IMG/VR virus record: IMGVR_UViG_3300045995_000532
Coordinates: 1-64,000 of that record
Reading direction: 5' to 3' (one strand)
Length of the DNA stretch: 64,000 bases
Origin: a virus
How positions within the stretch are numbered: the stretch's first letter is position 1; each line of letters opens with the position of its first letter. Position numbers and translations under genes: made by a program. Below the pieces are notes generated by a model, which was given only the letters and a program-made list of their open reading frames with translations, was not told where the DNA came from and made no database searches. This document shows, one piece after another, positions 6,728-14,215 of this stretch.

Positions 6728-6837
6728 TGGGCGAGGACGACTGGCTCGAAGCCGCGTACGAGGACGCCAATGGTGGCGAACCCGACGACGCCCAGGACGA
6801 CAACCTGGACCTCCTCGACCACGAGGAGGACGAGTGA
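6727..6837 (+). CDS. 36-aa highly acidic peptide
   Basis: The ATG overlaps the preceding stop (TGATG). More than a third of residues are Asp or Glu (DDAQDDNLDLLDHEEDE at the end). It overlaps the following GTG by GTGA. Function is unknown. Confidence 0.5.
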   Translation: MGEDDWLEAAYEDANGGEPDDAQDDNLDLLDHEEDE

Positions 6838-6941
6838 CCGGCGATCGCGTGCCGAGCTCACCGCGCCTTCCTGCCCGAGGTCCGCTGATCGTCCCCAAGT
6901 CGTGGACGCGGCTTCCGGAGGAATGGCCGGAGGACGAGTGA
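6834..6941 (+). CDS. 35-aa Pro/Arg-rich peptide
   Basis: The coupled GTG start overlaps the previous stop. The C-terminus (LPEEWPEDE) resembles acidic peptide motifs, and the N-terminus is Pro/Arg-rich. It ends in GTGA overlap with the next gene. Evidence is coupling only. Confidence 0.4.
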   Translation: MTGDRVPSSPRLPARGPLIVPKSWTRLPEEWPEDE

Positions 6942-7033
6942 ACCGTCTCCTCCGGGCCAGCATCCCGCTTCTCTCCGTCCTGCTGTTCATCACGCTGTAT
7001 GGCCTCGCTCTCGGGGCCATCGGCCCGTCCTGA
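6938..7033 (+). CDS. 31-aa membrane peptide
   Basis: The GTG overlaps the previous stop. A basic N-terminus (MNRLLR) precedes one hydrophobic segment (IPLLSVLLFITLYGLALGAI, residues 9-28). This is a predicted single-pass, N-in membrane peptide, analogous to the one at 3053-3145. Function is unknown. Confidence 0.5.
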   Translation: MNRLLRASIPLLSVLLFITLYGLALGAIGPS

Positions 7034-7043
7034 GAGGAGATCC

Positions 7044-7238
7044 ATGACCAACGCCATCGGAAGTACGGTCCACGTCGGGGACACCATGTACCAGGTGATT
7101 GACCGGCGCTCCACCAACGGCTCAGGCCCCAAGTTCTTCGGCAAGTTCGTCTTCACGCTGGTGGACAACGTCGGCCTGACGTACACCACCTACGGCAAGC
7201 GCGTGGTCTGGAACTCGCGCCTGAAGGCGCAGTCGTGA
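7044..7238 (+). CDS. Hypothetical protein, 64 aa
   Basis: AGAGGAGATCC precedes this ATG, which decides the start. The protein is small and beta-rich (GSTVHVGDTMYQVIDRR, FVFTLVDNVGLTYTTY) with an SH3-like strand pattern. No family is recognised. GTGA overlap with the next gene. Confidence 0.6.
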   Translation: MTNAIGSTVHVGDTMYQVIDRRSTNGSGPKFFGKFVFTLVDNVGLTYTTYGKRVVWNSRLKAQS

Positions 7239-7471
7239 CCGCCGCCGAGCGTGCCCTGCTCGCCTTCGTGGACAACAACGCCTGCTCGATCAGGCAAGCG
7301 TTGCTGTCAATGGCCGAGAAGAACGAGCACGACGCCGCCGAGCTGGATGGCCAGGACGACCCCAACTTCCGCAACGTCGCCAGGGTCCTGCGCGAGTCCG
7401 GGCAGGCGTGGCGCACCATGGCCACCAAGTTCGACACCATGGTCAACGACCTCCCGGTCGCCGCCTACTAG
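7235..7471 (+). CDS. Hypothetical helical protein, 78 aa
   Basis: GTG start coupled to the preceding stop. Almost entirely helical, with amphipathic repeats (AERALLAFVDNN, IRQALLSMAEKNEHDAAEL, VARVLRESGQAWRTMATKF). A coiled-coil or helical-bundle binding protein is likely. It precedes the phosphoesterase gene. Confidence 0.6.
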   Translation: MTAAERALLAFVDNNACSIRQALLSMAEKNEHDAAELDGQDDPNFRNVARVLRESGQAWRTMATKFDTMVNDLPVAAY

Positions 7472-7502
7472 CGGCCGGGCCGCACTTCGAGAGGAGCGTC
7501 CG

Positions 7503-8069
7503 ATGAGCGTCTGGATAACCAGCGACCCCCACTGGGGACACCGGCTCGTCGCAGCCCTGCGAGGCTTCGACAACCCCGACGACCACGACGCCGCCCTTCT
7601 CGCCACCTTCCAGGCCACGGTCAAGCCCGACGATCAGGTCTGGTGGCTGGGTGACCTTGCGATGGGCAACCCGGCGAAGGCGCTCGCTCACACGGCGTCG
7701 ATCCCCGGTCATCACCACCTCATCGTGGGCAACCACGACCGGTGCAGCCCGACGTTCCGTGACTCGCACAAGCACCAGCGTGCCTACTTCGACGTGTTCA
7801 AGTCGGTGCAGGCGTTCGCCCGGCGCCGGATCGGCACGACCAACGTGCTGCTCTCGCACTACCCGTACGTCACCGACGACGGCCAGGCCGACCACGGCGA
7901 GGTCCGGTACGAGCAGTACCGCCTTCCCGACCAGGGCCAGTGGCTGCTCCACGGTCACACGCACAACGCCAACCAGCGTCTCCACGGCAAACAGATCCAC
8001 GTCGGCCTCGATGCCTGGGAGATGAAGCCGGTCAACCTCGACACCATCGCGGCGTTGATGAGCAACTAG
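7503..8069 (+). CDS. Calcineurin-like metallophosphoesterase
   Basis: All signature blocks of the family are present in order over 188 aa: SDPHWGH (DxH, residues 7-13), GDLA (GD), GNHD (GNHD), SHYP and the terminal HGHTH. These residues coordinate two metal ions for phosphoester hydrolysis. Short single-domain phage members are thought to act on nucleotides, cyclic nucleotides or nucleic acid ends; the exact substrate cannot be read from sequence. GAGAGGAG lies 6 bases before the ATG. It is flanked by coupled small genes of unknown role. Confidence 0.88.
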   Translation: MSVWITSDPHWGHRLVAALRGFDNPDDHDAALLATFQATVKPDDQVWWLGDLAMGNPAKALAHTASIPGHHHLIVGNHDRCSPTFRDSHKHQRAYFDVFKSVQAFARRRIGTTNVLLSHYPYVTDDGQADHGEVRYEQYRLPDQGQWLLHGHTHNANQRLHGKQIHVGLDAWEMKPVNLDTIAALMSN

Positions 8070-8081
8070 AGAGGGGGGCCG

Positions 8082-8261
8082 ATGTCCCGCACCTTCACCC
8101 ACCGGCCGTACAAGTTCGTGCCCGAGCGTGGCCGAATGGACTGGCCTCGGATCGTCAGGCACGCCCGGCACGACGCCAGGGTTGCGATCGTTCACGCCGA
8201 CTTCGACTCGCTCCCCACCATCGCCACCGGGCGCAACAGCGCCAAGTGGCTCGCCGACTAG
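8082..8261 (+). CDS. Hypothetical basic protein, 59 aa
   Basis: GAGAGGGGG precedes the ATG by 4 bases. The protein is rich in Arg and His (MDWPRIVRHARHDARVAIVHA), with an amphipathic central helix, and ends in NSAKWLAD. It sits directly after the phosphoesterase in the same operon. No family is recognised. Confidence 0.55.
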   Translation: MSRTFTHRPYKFVPERGRMDWPRIVRHARHDARVAIVHADFDSLPTIATGRNSAKWLAD

Positions 8262-8275
8262 AGAGGAACCTGCCC

Positions 8276-8413
8276 ATGTGGGACCTGACCGTCACGTACC
8301 CCACGGGTTACCGCAAGGTGTACCCGTGGAGGACCAAAAAGATCGCCACCGAGCGCGGGCGGTCCTTCAAGAAGCTCGGGGCCATCACGAATATCGAGCG
8401 CGCCGATGGCTGA
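8276..8413 (+). CDS. Hypothetical basic protein, 45 aa
   Basis: GAGAGGA lies 8 bases before the ATG. It is a Lys/Arg-rich small protein with two strands followed by RGRSFKKLGAITNIERADG. It overlaps the next gene by 8 bases. Possibly nucleic-acid binding; no family is recognised. Confidence 0.55.
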   Translation: MWDLTVTYPTGYRKVYPWRTKKIATERGRSFKKLGAITNIERADG

Positions 8414-8720
8414 CTACGCCTGGGTGATCGACAAGGATCACCTGGTGCACCCGGGGAGCGTGTGCCCGGACGAGGCGGGCGTCACCGGTCCGAGAAGTGC
8501 ACCGGACAACCTGCTGGCTCGGCTCACCAACGGTGAGGGCCACGCCTTTCAGATGTACGACGACGACCGCGAGCTGTACTACTCCGGGCGCCTGGTCACG
8601 ACCGGCGACATGGGCGACGAGGAGCACTGTGCCGCGCCGCTGTTCGACTTCGGCCTGCCCAATGCCGGATGCACCGAGGTGCACTGGACAGGCCACAAGG
8701 AGTGGGACTGCGAGGGATGA
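8406..8720 (+). CDS. Hypothetical protein, 104 aa, Cys/His-containing
   Basis: The ATG lies within the end of the previous gene. The N-terminal strand WVIDKDHLVHPGSVCPDE resembles phage proteins of unknown function that carry an entry about a requested substrate. Cys and His residues are spread through the sequence (C20, C75, C89, C102). It is followed by a conserved stem-loop. Confidence 0.6.
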   Translation: MADYAWVIDKDHLVHPGSVCPDEAGVTGPRSAPDNLLARLTNGEGHAFQMYDDDRELYYSGRLVTTGDMGDEEHCAAPLFDFGLPNAGCTEVHWTGHKEWDCEG

Positions 8721-8728
8721 CGCCCGCC

Positions 8729-8760
8729 GCGACGTTCTGAGCGACCCGTCAGAACGTCGC
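8729..8760 (+). terminator. Conserved 12-bp stem-loop (family copy 1)
   Basis: GCGACGTTCTGA and TCAGAACGTCGC pair perfectly around the 8-base loop GCGACCCG. Related elements occur at 27105-27130, 37936-37969 and 53467-53497. In the transcribed sense of each, the loop reads close to CCGACCCG. It is placed exactly between two genes, which suggests a terminator or RNA-processing site. Confidence 0.7.
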
Positions 8761-8781
8761 TTCAACCGAGAGGAGGACCGT

Positions 8782-9729
8782 TTGCTCACCATCACCCACA
8801 CGCACGAGGCCGGCACGCTCATCGCCGGGACCAGCCGGGGCGACGGCACGGCCGCCATCCTGAAGGCCAACGGGTGGCGTTGGGGGCGGAGCATCTCCGC
8901 CTGGTATGTCCCGATGTCGAGGGACCACCTGCCCAAGTTCCACGTCATCGAGCGCACCGAGAGTGCGCTCACGGCCGCGGGGTTCGAGGTCGAGACCGAC
9001 GTCGACCGCGCCTACCGCCCGACGGCTGAGGTTGAGGCTGGGAAGATCGAGCGACAGGCTGATCGTGTCGCAGCGCTCGACGCCAAGGCGGACCGAAAGA
9101 GCGCCACGGGCGACGCTGCATGGGCCAACGCTGAGGCCGCAACCGCTCGACTCCCCGACAACGGCCAGCCGATCTTGGTTGGCCATCACTCCGAGCGCGG
9201 CCACCGTGCCGCGCTCGCCAAAGCTGACAGTGCCATGCGCCGGTCCATCGACGCCACCGAGGACGCGACCCGCGCCCGAGCGCGCGCTGACGCTGCCACC
9301 TTCACGACTGACGCCCGCTACCGACCCATCACGGTGGCCAACCGCATCGAGACGCTGGGAGCGGAACTGCGCAAGATGGAGCGGCGCATCGTCGAACAGC
9401 GCTACGACACCGAGGTGGGCTACGTCGACGCCACCGAGGCGCAGAAGGAAGCCCGCGCGACCGCCCTTGCCCCGCACATGGCGGAGAAGCGCGACCAGAT
9501 CGCCTACTGGGTGGCGGTCCGCGCTGAACAGATCGCCGCCGGGAAAACCGGTGACTTCTCCCGAGACAGCGTGAAGAAAGGCGACGGAGTGAAGATCCGC
9601 GGCCGGTGGGTCAAGGTCGTCCGGGCCAACGCCAAGACGGTGTCCGTGACCACTGGCTACACCTGGACCGATACCGTGCCCTACGCCGAGATCCAGCAGC
9701 ACGAGCGGCCCGCCGAGGTGCCCTCGTGA
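8782..9729 (+). CDS. DUF3560-domain protein, 315 aa
   Basis: The TTG at 8782 is 5 bases after AGAGGAGG and is the only start with a ribosome site. The N-terminal 90 residues form a compact domain (HTHEAGTLIAGTSRGDG, WRWGRSISAWYVP). Residues 95-170 match the DUF3560 pattern known in phages and plasmids, with Ala/Arg/Asp-rich coiled-coil helices (VGHHSERGHRAAL). A second coiled coil follows, then an SH3-like end (GDGVKIRGRWVKVV). The molecular function of DUF3560 is unknown; DNA or plasmid maintenance is an inference from where it occurs. Confidence 0.75.
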   Translation: MLTITHTHEAGTLIAGTSRGDGTAAILKANGWRWGRSISAWYVPMSRDHLPKFHVIERTESALTAAGFEVETDVDRAYRPTAEVEAGKIERQADRVAALDAKADRKSATGDAAWANAEAATARLPDNGQPILVGHHSERGHRAALAKADSAMRRSIDATEDATRARARADAATFTTDARYRPITVANRIETLGAELRKMERRIVEQRYDTEVGYVDATEAQKEARATALAPHMAEKRDQIAYWVAVRAEQIAAGKTGDFSRDSVKKGDGVKIRGRWVKVVRANAKTVSVTTGYTWTDTVPYAEIQQHERPAEVPS

Positions 9730-9953
9730 GCACACTCACACCCGCCGCCGCGACCGAAACGGAAGCGGAAGTGATACGCGCAGCCATGATCGCGCGCCGG
9801 TCCGGTCCGGGTTGGCGTGCGAAGGGCTCTGACCTGCGTTGGTCGCCCCTTCTTGCCGGTTGGATGTGGATGTTCGAGCACGCCACCGGATGCTTCGACA
9901 ACGTGCTCATCCCCTACCTCGACAGATCGGAGAGTGATGCGAACCGTCACTGA
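9726..9953 (+). CDS. Hypothetical protein, 75 aa
   Basis: The GTG overlaps the stop of the DUF3560 gene. It has an Ala/Glu-rich N-terminal helix, then WSPLLAGWMWMFEHAT, an aromatic-rich segment. It overlaps the following gene by 17 bases. No family is recognised. Confidence 0.55.
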   Translation: MSTLTPAAATETEAEVIRAAMIARRSGPGWRAKGSDLRWSPLLAGWMWMFEHATGCFDNVLIPYLDRSESDANRH

Positions 9954-10242
9954 CTTCCGTCGCGCCGCCGTTCCCGGGTCCACCTGGGAGTGCGTGAACA
10001 ACTGGCACCCGCACGTCTCTGGGCCACGAACGATCACGATGGCCAAGAAGACCGTCCTCAGCTACAACGGAACCAGGGTCGACGGCACCGCGATCGAGAA
10101 CCGTATGGAGTTCCCAAAGGCCGACGCCTGCCGGATCGAGGGCAACACGGTGTCCTTCCTGCACTACGCCCGCATCGAGCCGTCCGGCAAGCCGGTAGGT
10201 ACCCCAGAGGTGGCCTACTCGTGGACCCTGGTGCCCGCGTGA
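9937..10242 (+). CDS. Hypothetical protein, 101 aa
   Basis: ATG preceded by CGGAGAG. A Trp-rich beta protein (GSTWECVNNWHPHV, KTVLSYNGTRVDGTAI, VAYSWTLVPA). The pattern is reminiscent of small beta-barrel domains, but no family is recognised. GTGA overlap with the next gene. Confidence 0.55.
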   Translation: MRTVTDFRRAAVPGSTWECVNNWHPHVSGPRTITMAKKTVLSYNGTRVDGTAIENRMEFPKADACRIEGNTVSFLHYARIEPSGKPVGTPEVAYSWTLVPA

Positions 10243-10361
10243 GCGACTCCTGCTCCCTTTGCGGGTCAACGACGGACATCTGGTACGAGACTCCGGGGGG
10301 TAAGCCGGCGTGCAAGAAGTGCGCCATCAAGAAGTTCCCGCCTCCCGTCGTTCCCGTCTAG
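10239..10361 (+). CDS. 40-aa zinc-ribbon peptide
   Basis: Two CxxC pairs (CSLC at residues 5-8 and CKKC at 27-30) with about 18 residues between them form a classic zinc-ribbon knuckle. GTG start overlaps the preceding stop. Such tiny ribbons often bind nucleic acid or act as adaptors; the specific role is unknown. Confidence 0.6.
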   Translation: MSDSCSLCGSTTDIWYETPGGKPACKKCAIKKFPPPVVPV

Positions 10362-10435
10362 GGCGCGTCTTCCGACCACCTGTCGGTGCCCCGTGCTACC
10401 TCTGAGGTACCCCTTCTCGTGAAAGGAGCACCACG

Positions 10436-10996
10436 ATGACCGATCCACAGACCATCCGGGTGAGCGACCCGGCGGAGTTGCTGGCGCTGATCCCGCACCA
10501 GCTCGGCTTCCAGCCCCACGAGAGCGCCGTGGCCGTGTCGCTGCGAGGACCGCGCGGACAGGTGGGGATGATCGCCCGCGTGGACCTCGACGGCTTTGCC
10601 GATCCTGAGTCTGGGCCGCAACTGGCCCGCCAGATGATGTCGCACCTCGTCTCCGACGGTGCGCACCGCGTCTTCCTGGCGCTCTACACCGACGACCCTC
10701 GCGGCGCCCTGTCTACCCTCACGGCCGCCAACATCCGCGACGCCGCGCTGCCGTTCTTCGACGACGAGGTGAAGGTGTGGGCGGTCCAGAGAGGAGGTGG
10801 GGCGCATCGCGCCAGTCGGACGGGGCGCGACGATCAACGCCTCGCGCGCCGCGGCCCGATGGGCAGATCACCGCAGCGTCGACCCGTACACCATGTCGCA
10901 CTGGCGCCTGGACGGTTTGGCCACCTGGCGAGCAGCACTCGCTGCACCGGAGATCACCGCGGCCACGGCCGGGCGACTCACCGCCGCGCTCCGTGA
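10436..10996 (+). CDS. DUF4192 protein, N-terminal part (frame broken)
   Basis: AAAGGAG precedes this ATG. The first 119 residues match the DUF4192 N-terminal half, a family widespread in actinobacteria (DPAELLALIPHQLGF, ESAVAVSLRGPRG, RVFLALYTDDP). After VWAVQRGG near 10795 the frame degenerates into Arg/His-rich shadow, and the family's C-terminal half continues in the +1 frame (entry at 10797). Residues from about 120 onward are therefore unlikely to be native. Confidence 0.65.
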   Translation: MTDPQTIRVSDPAELLALIPHQLGFQPHESAVAVSLRGPRGQVGMIARVDLDGFADPESGPQLARQMMSHLVSDGAHRVFLALYTDDPRGALSTLTAANIRDAALPFFDDEVKVWAVQRGGGAHRASRTGRDDQRLARRGPMGRSPQRRPVHHVALAPGRFGHLASSTRCTGDHRGHGRATHRRAP

Positions 10997-11402
10997 CACG
11001 GCGGTCCGCGACGCGGTGATCGTGTCCCTCGTGCCCAACCAGGGCACCGTGGCAGAGGACTCGCTGACCATGGGCGCCACCCCGAACGGCGCCATCTCCA
11101 AGGCTCTCGACACCATCATGAGCCCCACCAATGGGGTCATGATGGACCCGGAAACCGCCGACGCGGCAAAGTCGGTCCTCACGGCCGTGACCGCCCACAC
11201 CGGCGAGGCGGCGTCGACGACGCTCCTCGGCTTCCTGGCCTGGTGGCAGAACGATGGCCCCCGCGCTGGCGTGCTGATCGACCGAGCCCTGACCACCGAC
11301 CCGGACTACCGGTTCGCCCACCTCCTCAACGACTCGCTGGCCTCTGGGATGGCGCCTGGCTGGATTCGTCGTGGCATCCCCGATCTCGGGATGTCGCTTT
11401 AG
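10797..11402 (+). CDS. DUF4192 protein, C-terminal part (+1 frame)
   Basis: This frame carries the DUF4192 C-terminal signature: GFLAWWQNDGPRAGVLIDRA and DPDYRFAHLLNDSLASG. It opens with GTG inside AGAGAGGAGGTG. It is therefore either the second half of one frameshifted gene (removing one G from 10799-10802 joins the frames into about 320 aa) or a separately started split gene. The ribosome-site-like sequence is too close to the GTG to be ideal. DUF4192 function is unknown. Confidence 0.65.
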   Translation: MGRIAPVGRGATINASRAAARWADHRSVDPYTMSHWRLDGLATWRAALAAPEITAATAGRLTAALRDTAVRDAVIVSLVPNQGTVAEDSLTMGATPNGAISKALDTIMSPTNGVMMDPETADAAKSVLTAVTAHTGEAASTTLLGFLAWWQNDGPRAGVLIDRALTTDPDYRFAHLLNDSLASGMAPGWIRRGIPDLGMSL

Positions 11403-11464
11403 CAACTTCACCACATGGCCCCACCAACCGGACGGGTCATTCGTGTCTACAGACAGGAGCACAC

Positions 11465-12475
11465 ATGAGTCGCGAGACCCTCACCGACCTCAACACCAAC
11501 ACGCTGATCGGCTACACCGACAAGCGTGGCAAGGCGTGGCACTACCGGGCCGACGAGCAGGGCGGCGAGTCGAACCACTACCCGGGCGCCATCCCAGCGG
11601 CCGACGTGCGGCGGCGACTGTTCAACTGGGAGGCGGTGGAGGGTGAGATCACCGCGAACGCACTCACGCCGGACGGCGTCCTGTCCACCACCGACCCGGA
11701 CCGCAAGGCCATCATGCGGTCGGACACCGGCGCCATCCTCGGCATCTTCAAGAGGGGCTACGTTGCCCACCAGTTTGACCCGTGGCTGATCCAGAACGTC
11801 GAGAACATCCTCGACGCCGACCTGGCCATCGGGTCGGCCGGGCTCCTGTCCGGTGGCGCCAAGGCGTGGGTGCAGGTCGAGATGGTGGACACCATCACCA
11901 CCCCCTCCGGCGTCGCCTTCCGCCCCTTCCTGACGGCAGCGACCAGCATGGACGGTTCGCTCGCGTCGACCTACCTGGTCGGGGCGCAGGTGGTGGTGTG
12001 CGACAACACCCTGTCCGCCGCACTGGGAGAGAAGGTGGCGCGCGTCAAGGTGAAGCACTCCGCCAGGTCCCTGTCGAAGATCAACGACGTCCGAGACGCG
12101 CTGGGCATCGTCCACGCCGTCGCCGACGACTTCTCGGCCCAGGTGGCTGCGCTCACCGCGCAGGTGGTGACCGACCAGCAGTGGAAGGACTTCGTCAAGG
12201 CGTACACCGCCGGGACGTCGGACTCCAAGCACTCCCTGACGATCGCGGAGCGGAAGACCGGCGAGCTGTTCCAGTTGTGGAACTTCGACGAGCGGGTGGC
12301 CCCGTGGAAGGGTTCCGCGTACGGCGTCCTCGCCGCGGCGAACACCCACACCCACCACCTGGGCACGGTCCGCGGTTCGTCGCGGGCCGACCGCAACATG
12401 GAGCGGGCCATCACCAGCGGCGTCGACAAGATGGACCGCGACATCCTCGCGCTCCTGGCGACCGTGTCCGTCTGA
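11465..12475 (+). CDS. DUF932 / phage-plasmid-like protein, 336 aa
   Basis: The length and blocks match the DUF932 (TIGR03299, phage/plasmid-like) family: KRGYVAHQFDPWLIQNVENI near residue 100, FRPFLTAATSMDGSLAS, VVVCDNTLSAAL near 180, and the C-terminal WKGSAYGVLAAANTHTHH. Family members occur on phages, plasmids and integrative elements. Their biochemical role is not established, although replication-linked roles have been suggested. ACAGGAG lies 6 bases before the ATG. Composition is even and the gene appears intact. Confidence 0.85.
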   Translation: MSRETLTDLNTNTLIGYTDKRGKAWHYRADEQGGESNHYPGAIPAADVRRRLFNWEAVEGEITANALTPDGVLSTTDPDRKAIMRSDTGAILGIFKRGYVAHQFDPWLIQNVENILDADLAIGSAGLLSGGAKAWVQVEMVDTITTPSGVAFRPFLTAATSMDGSLASTYLVGAQVVVCDNTLSAALGEKVARVKVKHSARSLSKINDVRDALGIVHAVADDFSAQVAALTAQVVTDQQWKDFVKAYTAGTSDSKHSLTIAERKTGELFQLWNFDERVAPWKGSAYGVLAAANTHTHHLGTVRGSSRADRNMERAITSGVDKMDRDILALLATVSV

Positions 12476-12525
12476 CCAAGTGTCGGAGCCTCGCGGCACA
12501 CTAACCCTGAAGGAGAGGTGACCTG

Positions 12526-12696
12526 ATGATGAAGCACCCCATCTGGCGGGCGCAGCGGTGGATGTTGGACCTGCTGAACCCACCGTCGCAGACCTGGCGC
12601 GGGCGCCGCAACGACCGCAAGCGCACCCGCGGCAATCTGCTCATGGGTGGGTACGTCCTGGTCAAAGAGATGAGCACCACAGAGAGGAAACCATGA
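12526..12696 (+). CDS. Hypothetical basic protein, 56 aa
   Basis: AGGAGAGGTG lies upstream of tandem ATG codons. The protein is Arg/Trp-rich with a strongly basic centre (WRGRRNDRKRTRG), suggesting nucleic-acid or membrane contact. It overlaps the next gene (ATGA). No family is recognised. Confidence 0.55.
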   Translation: MMKHPIWRAQRWMLDLLNPPSQTWRGRRNDRKRTRGNLLMGGYVLVKEMSTTERKP

Positions 12697-12881
12697 AGGT
12701 ACGAGTGACCTGGAACGAGACGATCGAGAAGACCGCGACGGTCGACGTTCCTGACCTGAGCCTGTTCGAGGACGATCCTGACAGCGTGCTCGATTCGATC
12801 CTCGACGACTGCACCGACTCCGAGGAGGAGGAGTACGCAGTCCTCGATCGCAGCGTCATCCAGTTTCTGGTGGCCCCGTGA
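12693..12881 (+). CDS. Hypothetical acidic protein, 62 aa
   Basis: The AGAGAGGAAACC ribosome site lies within the end of the previous gene. A short strand (KVRVTWNETIEKTATVDV) is followed by a very acidic helix (FEDDPDSVLDSILDDC). It overlaps the methyltransferase gene by GTGA. Function is unknown. Confidence 0.55.
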   Translation: MKVRVTWNETIEKTATVDVPDLSLFEDDPDSVLDSILDDCTDSEEEEYAVLDRSVIQFLVAP

Positions 12882-13888
12882 CCATTCCGCCTCTCACCTA
12901 CGTGTCCACGTTCACGGGAATAGGCGGGTTCGAGCGAGGTCTCAACGCCAACAACTGGCGCAACCTGATGATGGTCGAGATCGACGCCCAGTGCCAGAAG
13001 ATCCTCGCCCGCCACTTCCCCAACGTCCCGCTGAGAGGAGACATCCATGACGTCCTCGGAACGGACTTCACCAGCCCCACGCTCATCTGCGGAGGCTTCC
13101 CTTGCACCGACACCTCCATCGCCGCCCCTCATCGTCTCGGGCTCGCTGGCGCTCGATCCGGCCTCTTCCACCAGTTCACCCGACTCCTCGGAGAGCACCT
13201 CCGACTCGTTGATTCTTCCCAACCCCGATGGGTGGTCATCGAGAATCCCGAAGGGCTTCTCACCTCTCCCCGCAAGACCGGACACGACATGTCCGCCGTC
13301 GTCGGTGGTCTGGAAGACCTCGGGTATGGGTGGGCCTACCGGGTCGTGGACGGGCGATACCTCGGCACAACCCAACGACGGCGTCGAGTCATCGTGGTCG
13401 GACATGCTGGAGGTGACCCCCGACCCGCATGGGCCGTTCTGGGTGACTACCGCGCAGGCAGTCAAGTTGCTGCCCCGGATCGCCTCGGCCGGCTCGCGCC
13501 GGGACCCCGCCCTGTACCAGATCCTGCTGGACCAAGCGGGGCAGTGATCTGGCGCAAGTCGGCCAGAGCTCGCGCGTCCCTCGACAAGGGCGGTTACGAG
13601 ACGTGGGTGCCGTCAGAGTTCGGCAACACCCTCACCGGCTATGACGGCGGCGGTCCGCTCCGTCAGACCCACCTGATCGCCCAGCACGGTCGCCTGCGGA
13701 CACTCACGCTCACTGAGTGGGCCAGGTTGCAGGGATTCCCTGACGATTGGCTCGACGGGATGCCTCCGTCGGCCCAGTACACCGCTCTCGGCAACGCCAT
13801 CCACACTGGCACGTCCTCTTGGTTCGCACGCAACCTGACCGCCGTGCACAACGCCGTCCCCTACCTACCAGACCTTGCATCCGCCTGA
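12878..13888 (+). CDS. C5-cytosine DNA methyltransferase
   Basis: Canonical C5 methylase motifs appear in order over 336 aa: motif I FTGIGGFERG (12-21, S-adenosylmethionine binding), motif IV GGFPC with catalytic Cys76, motif VI ENPE (Glu122), motif VIII QRRRRVIVVG, and motifs IX-X (LTEWARLQGFP, GNAIHTGT). It would methylate cytosine C5 within a short DNA site set by the region near residues 190-260. No restriction endonuclease is adjacent, so an orphan protective methylase is likely. A second gene is nested in its +1 frame (13047-13547), which may explain the biased Pro/Arg composition of residues 180-225. Confidence 0.9.
   Translation: MTIPPLTYVSTFTGIGGFERGLNANNWRNLMMVEIDAQCQKILARHFPNVPLRGDIHDVLGTDFTSPTLICGGFPCTDTSIAAPHRLGLAGARSGLFHQFTRLLGEHLRLVDSSQPRWVVIENPEGLLTSPRKTGHDMSAVVGGLEDLGYGWAYRVVDGRYLGTTQRRRRVIVVGHAGGDPRPAWAVLGDYRAGSQVAAPDRLGRLAPGPRPVPDPAGPSGAVIWRKSARARASLDKGGYETWVPSEFGNTLTGYDGGGPLRQTHLIAQHGRLRTLTLTEWARLQGFPDDWLDGMPPSAQYTALGNAIHTGTSSWFARNLTAVHNAVPYLPDLASA
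13047..13547 (+). CDS. Overlapping gene nested in the methyltransferase
   Basis: This ATG is preceded by TGAGAGGAGACATCC, the same ribosome site and spacing used by clear genes here. The frame stays open for 166 aa. The first 75 residues are Ser/Thr/Pro-rich. The remainder looks like folded protein (TSGMGGPTGSWTGDTSAQPN; then FWVTTAQAVKLLPRIASAGS), and resembles the short S-P-K-A-x-x-G-I-L-R-R-A-type helical segment seen beside many phage C5 methylases. It would be translated independently within the methylase mRNA. Homology is recalled from family patterns, not searched. Confidence 0.55.
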   Translation: MTSSERTSPAPRSSAEASLAPTPPSPPLIVSGSLALDPASSTSSPDSSESTSDSLILPNPDGWSSRIPKGFSPLPARPDTTCPPSSVVWKTSGMGGPTGSWTGDTSAQPNDGVESSWSDMLEVTPDPHGPFWVTTAQAVKLLPRIASAGSRRDPALYQILLDQAGQ

Positions 13889-13898
13889 AAGGAGAAAC

Positions 13899-14204
13899 AT
13901 GACTCTCACAACATCGCACGTGTTCGATCCGCTCAAGGACGCGCTGTGCGACCTGGCTCAGGTGTTCGGCGATGGCATGACCGCCGACATGGTCGGTGGT
14001 CACTTCACCTGTTCGGAGGCGAACAAGATCGCTGGCGTGCTGAAGCTGTCCGGGCACACCGACGCCGCCGTCACCTGGCTCCAGGGTCACGCGATGGGGG
14101 ACGACGACCCGGACGATGACCATCGCGACCTCGCGGATCTCAAGCTCGGGCAGACTCCGGAAACCCTGGCCGCCGCCATCAAGTACGTCGCCGACGAAAT
14201 CTAG
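13899..14204 (+). CDS. Hypothetical protein, 101 aa
   Basis: GAAAGGAGAAAC precedes the ATG. The protein is helical, with FTCSEANKIAGVLKLSGHTD, an acidic patch (GDDDPDDDHRD) and a final helix. The Cys/His residues do not form a clear zinc site. It lies directly downstream of the methylase but shows no methylation-related motif. Confidence 0.6.
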   Translation: MTLTTSHVFDPLKDALCDLAQVFGDGMTADMVGGHFTCSEANKIAGVLKLSGHTDAAVTWLQGHAMGDDDPDDDHRDLADLKLGQTPETLAAAIKYVADEI

Positions 14205-14215
14205 GGAGGACTGCC

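Noticed and set aside
11447-12583. 378-codon minus-strand frame opposite the DUF932 gene
   Set aside because: Shadow of a recognised plus-strand gene with a good ribosome site.
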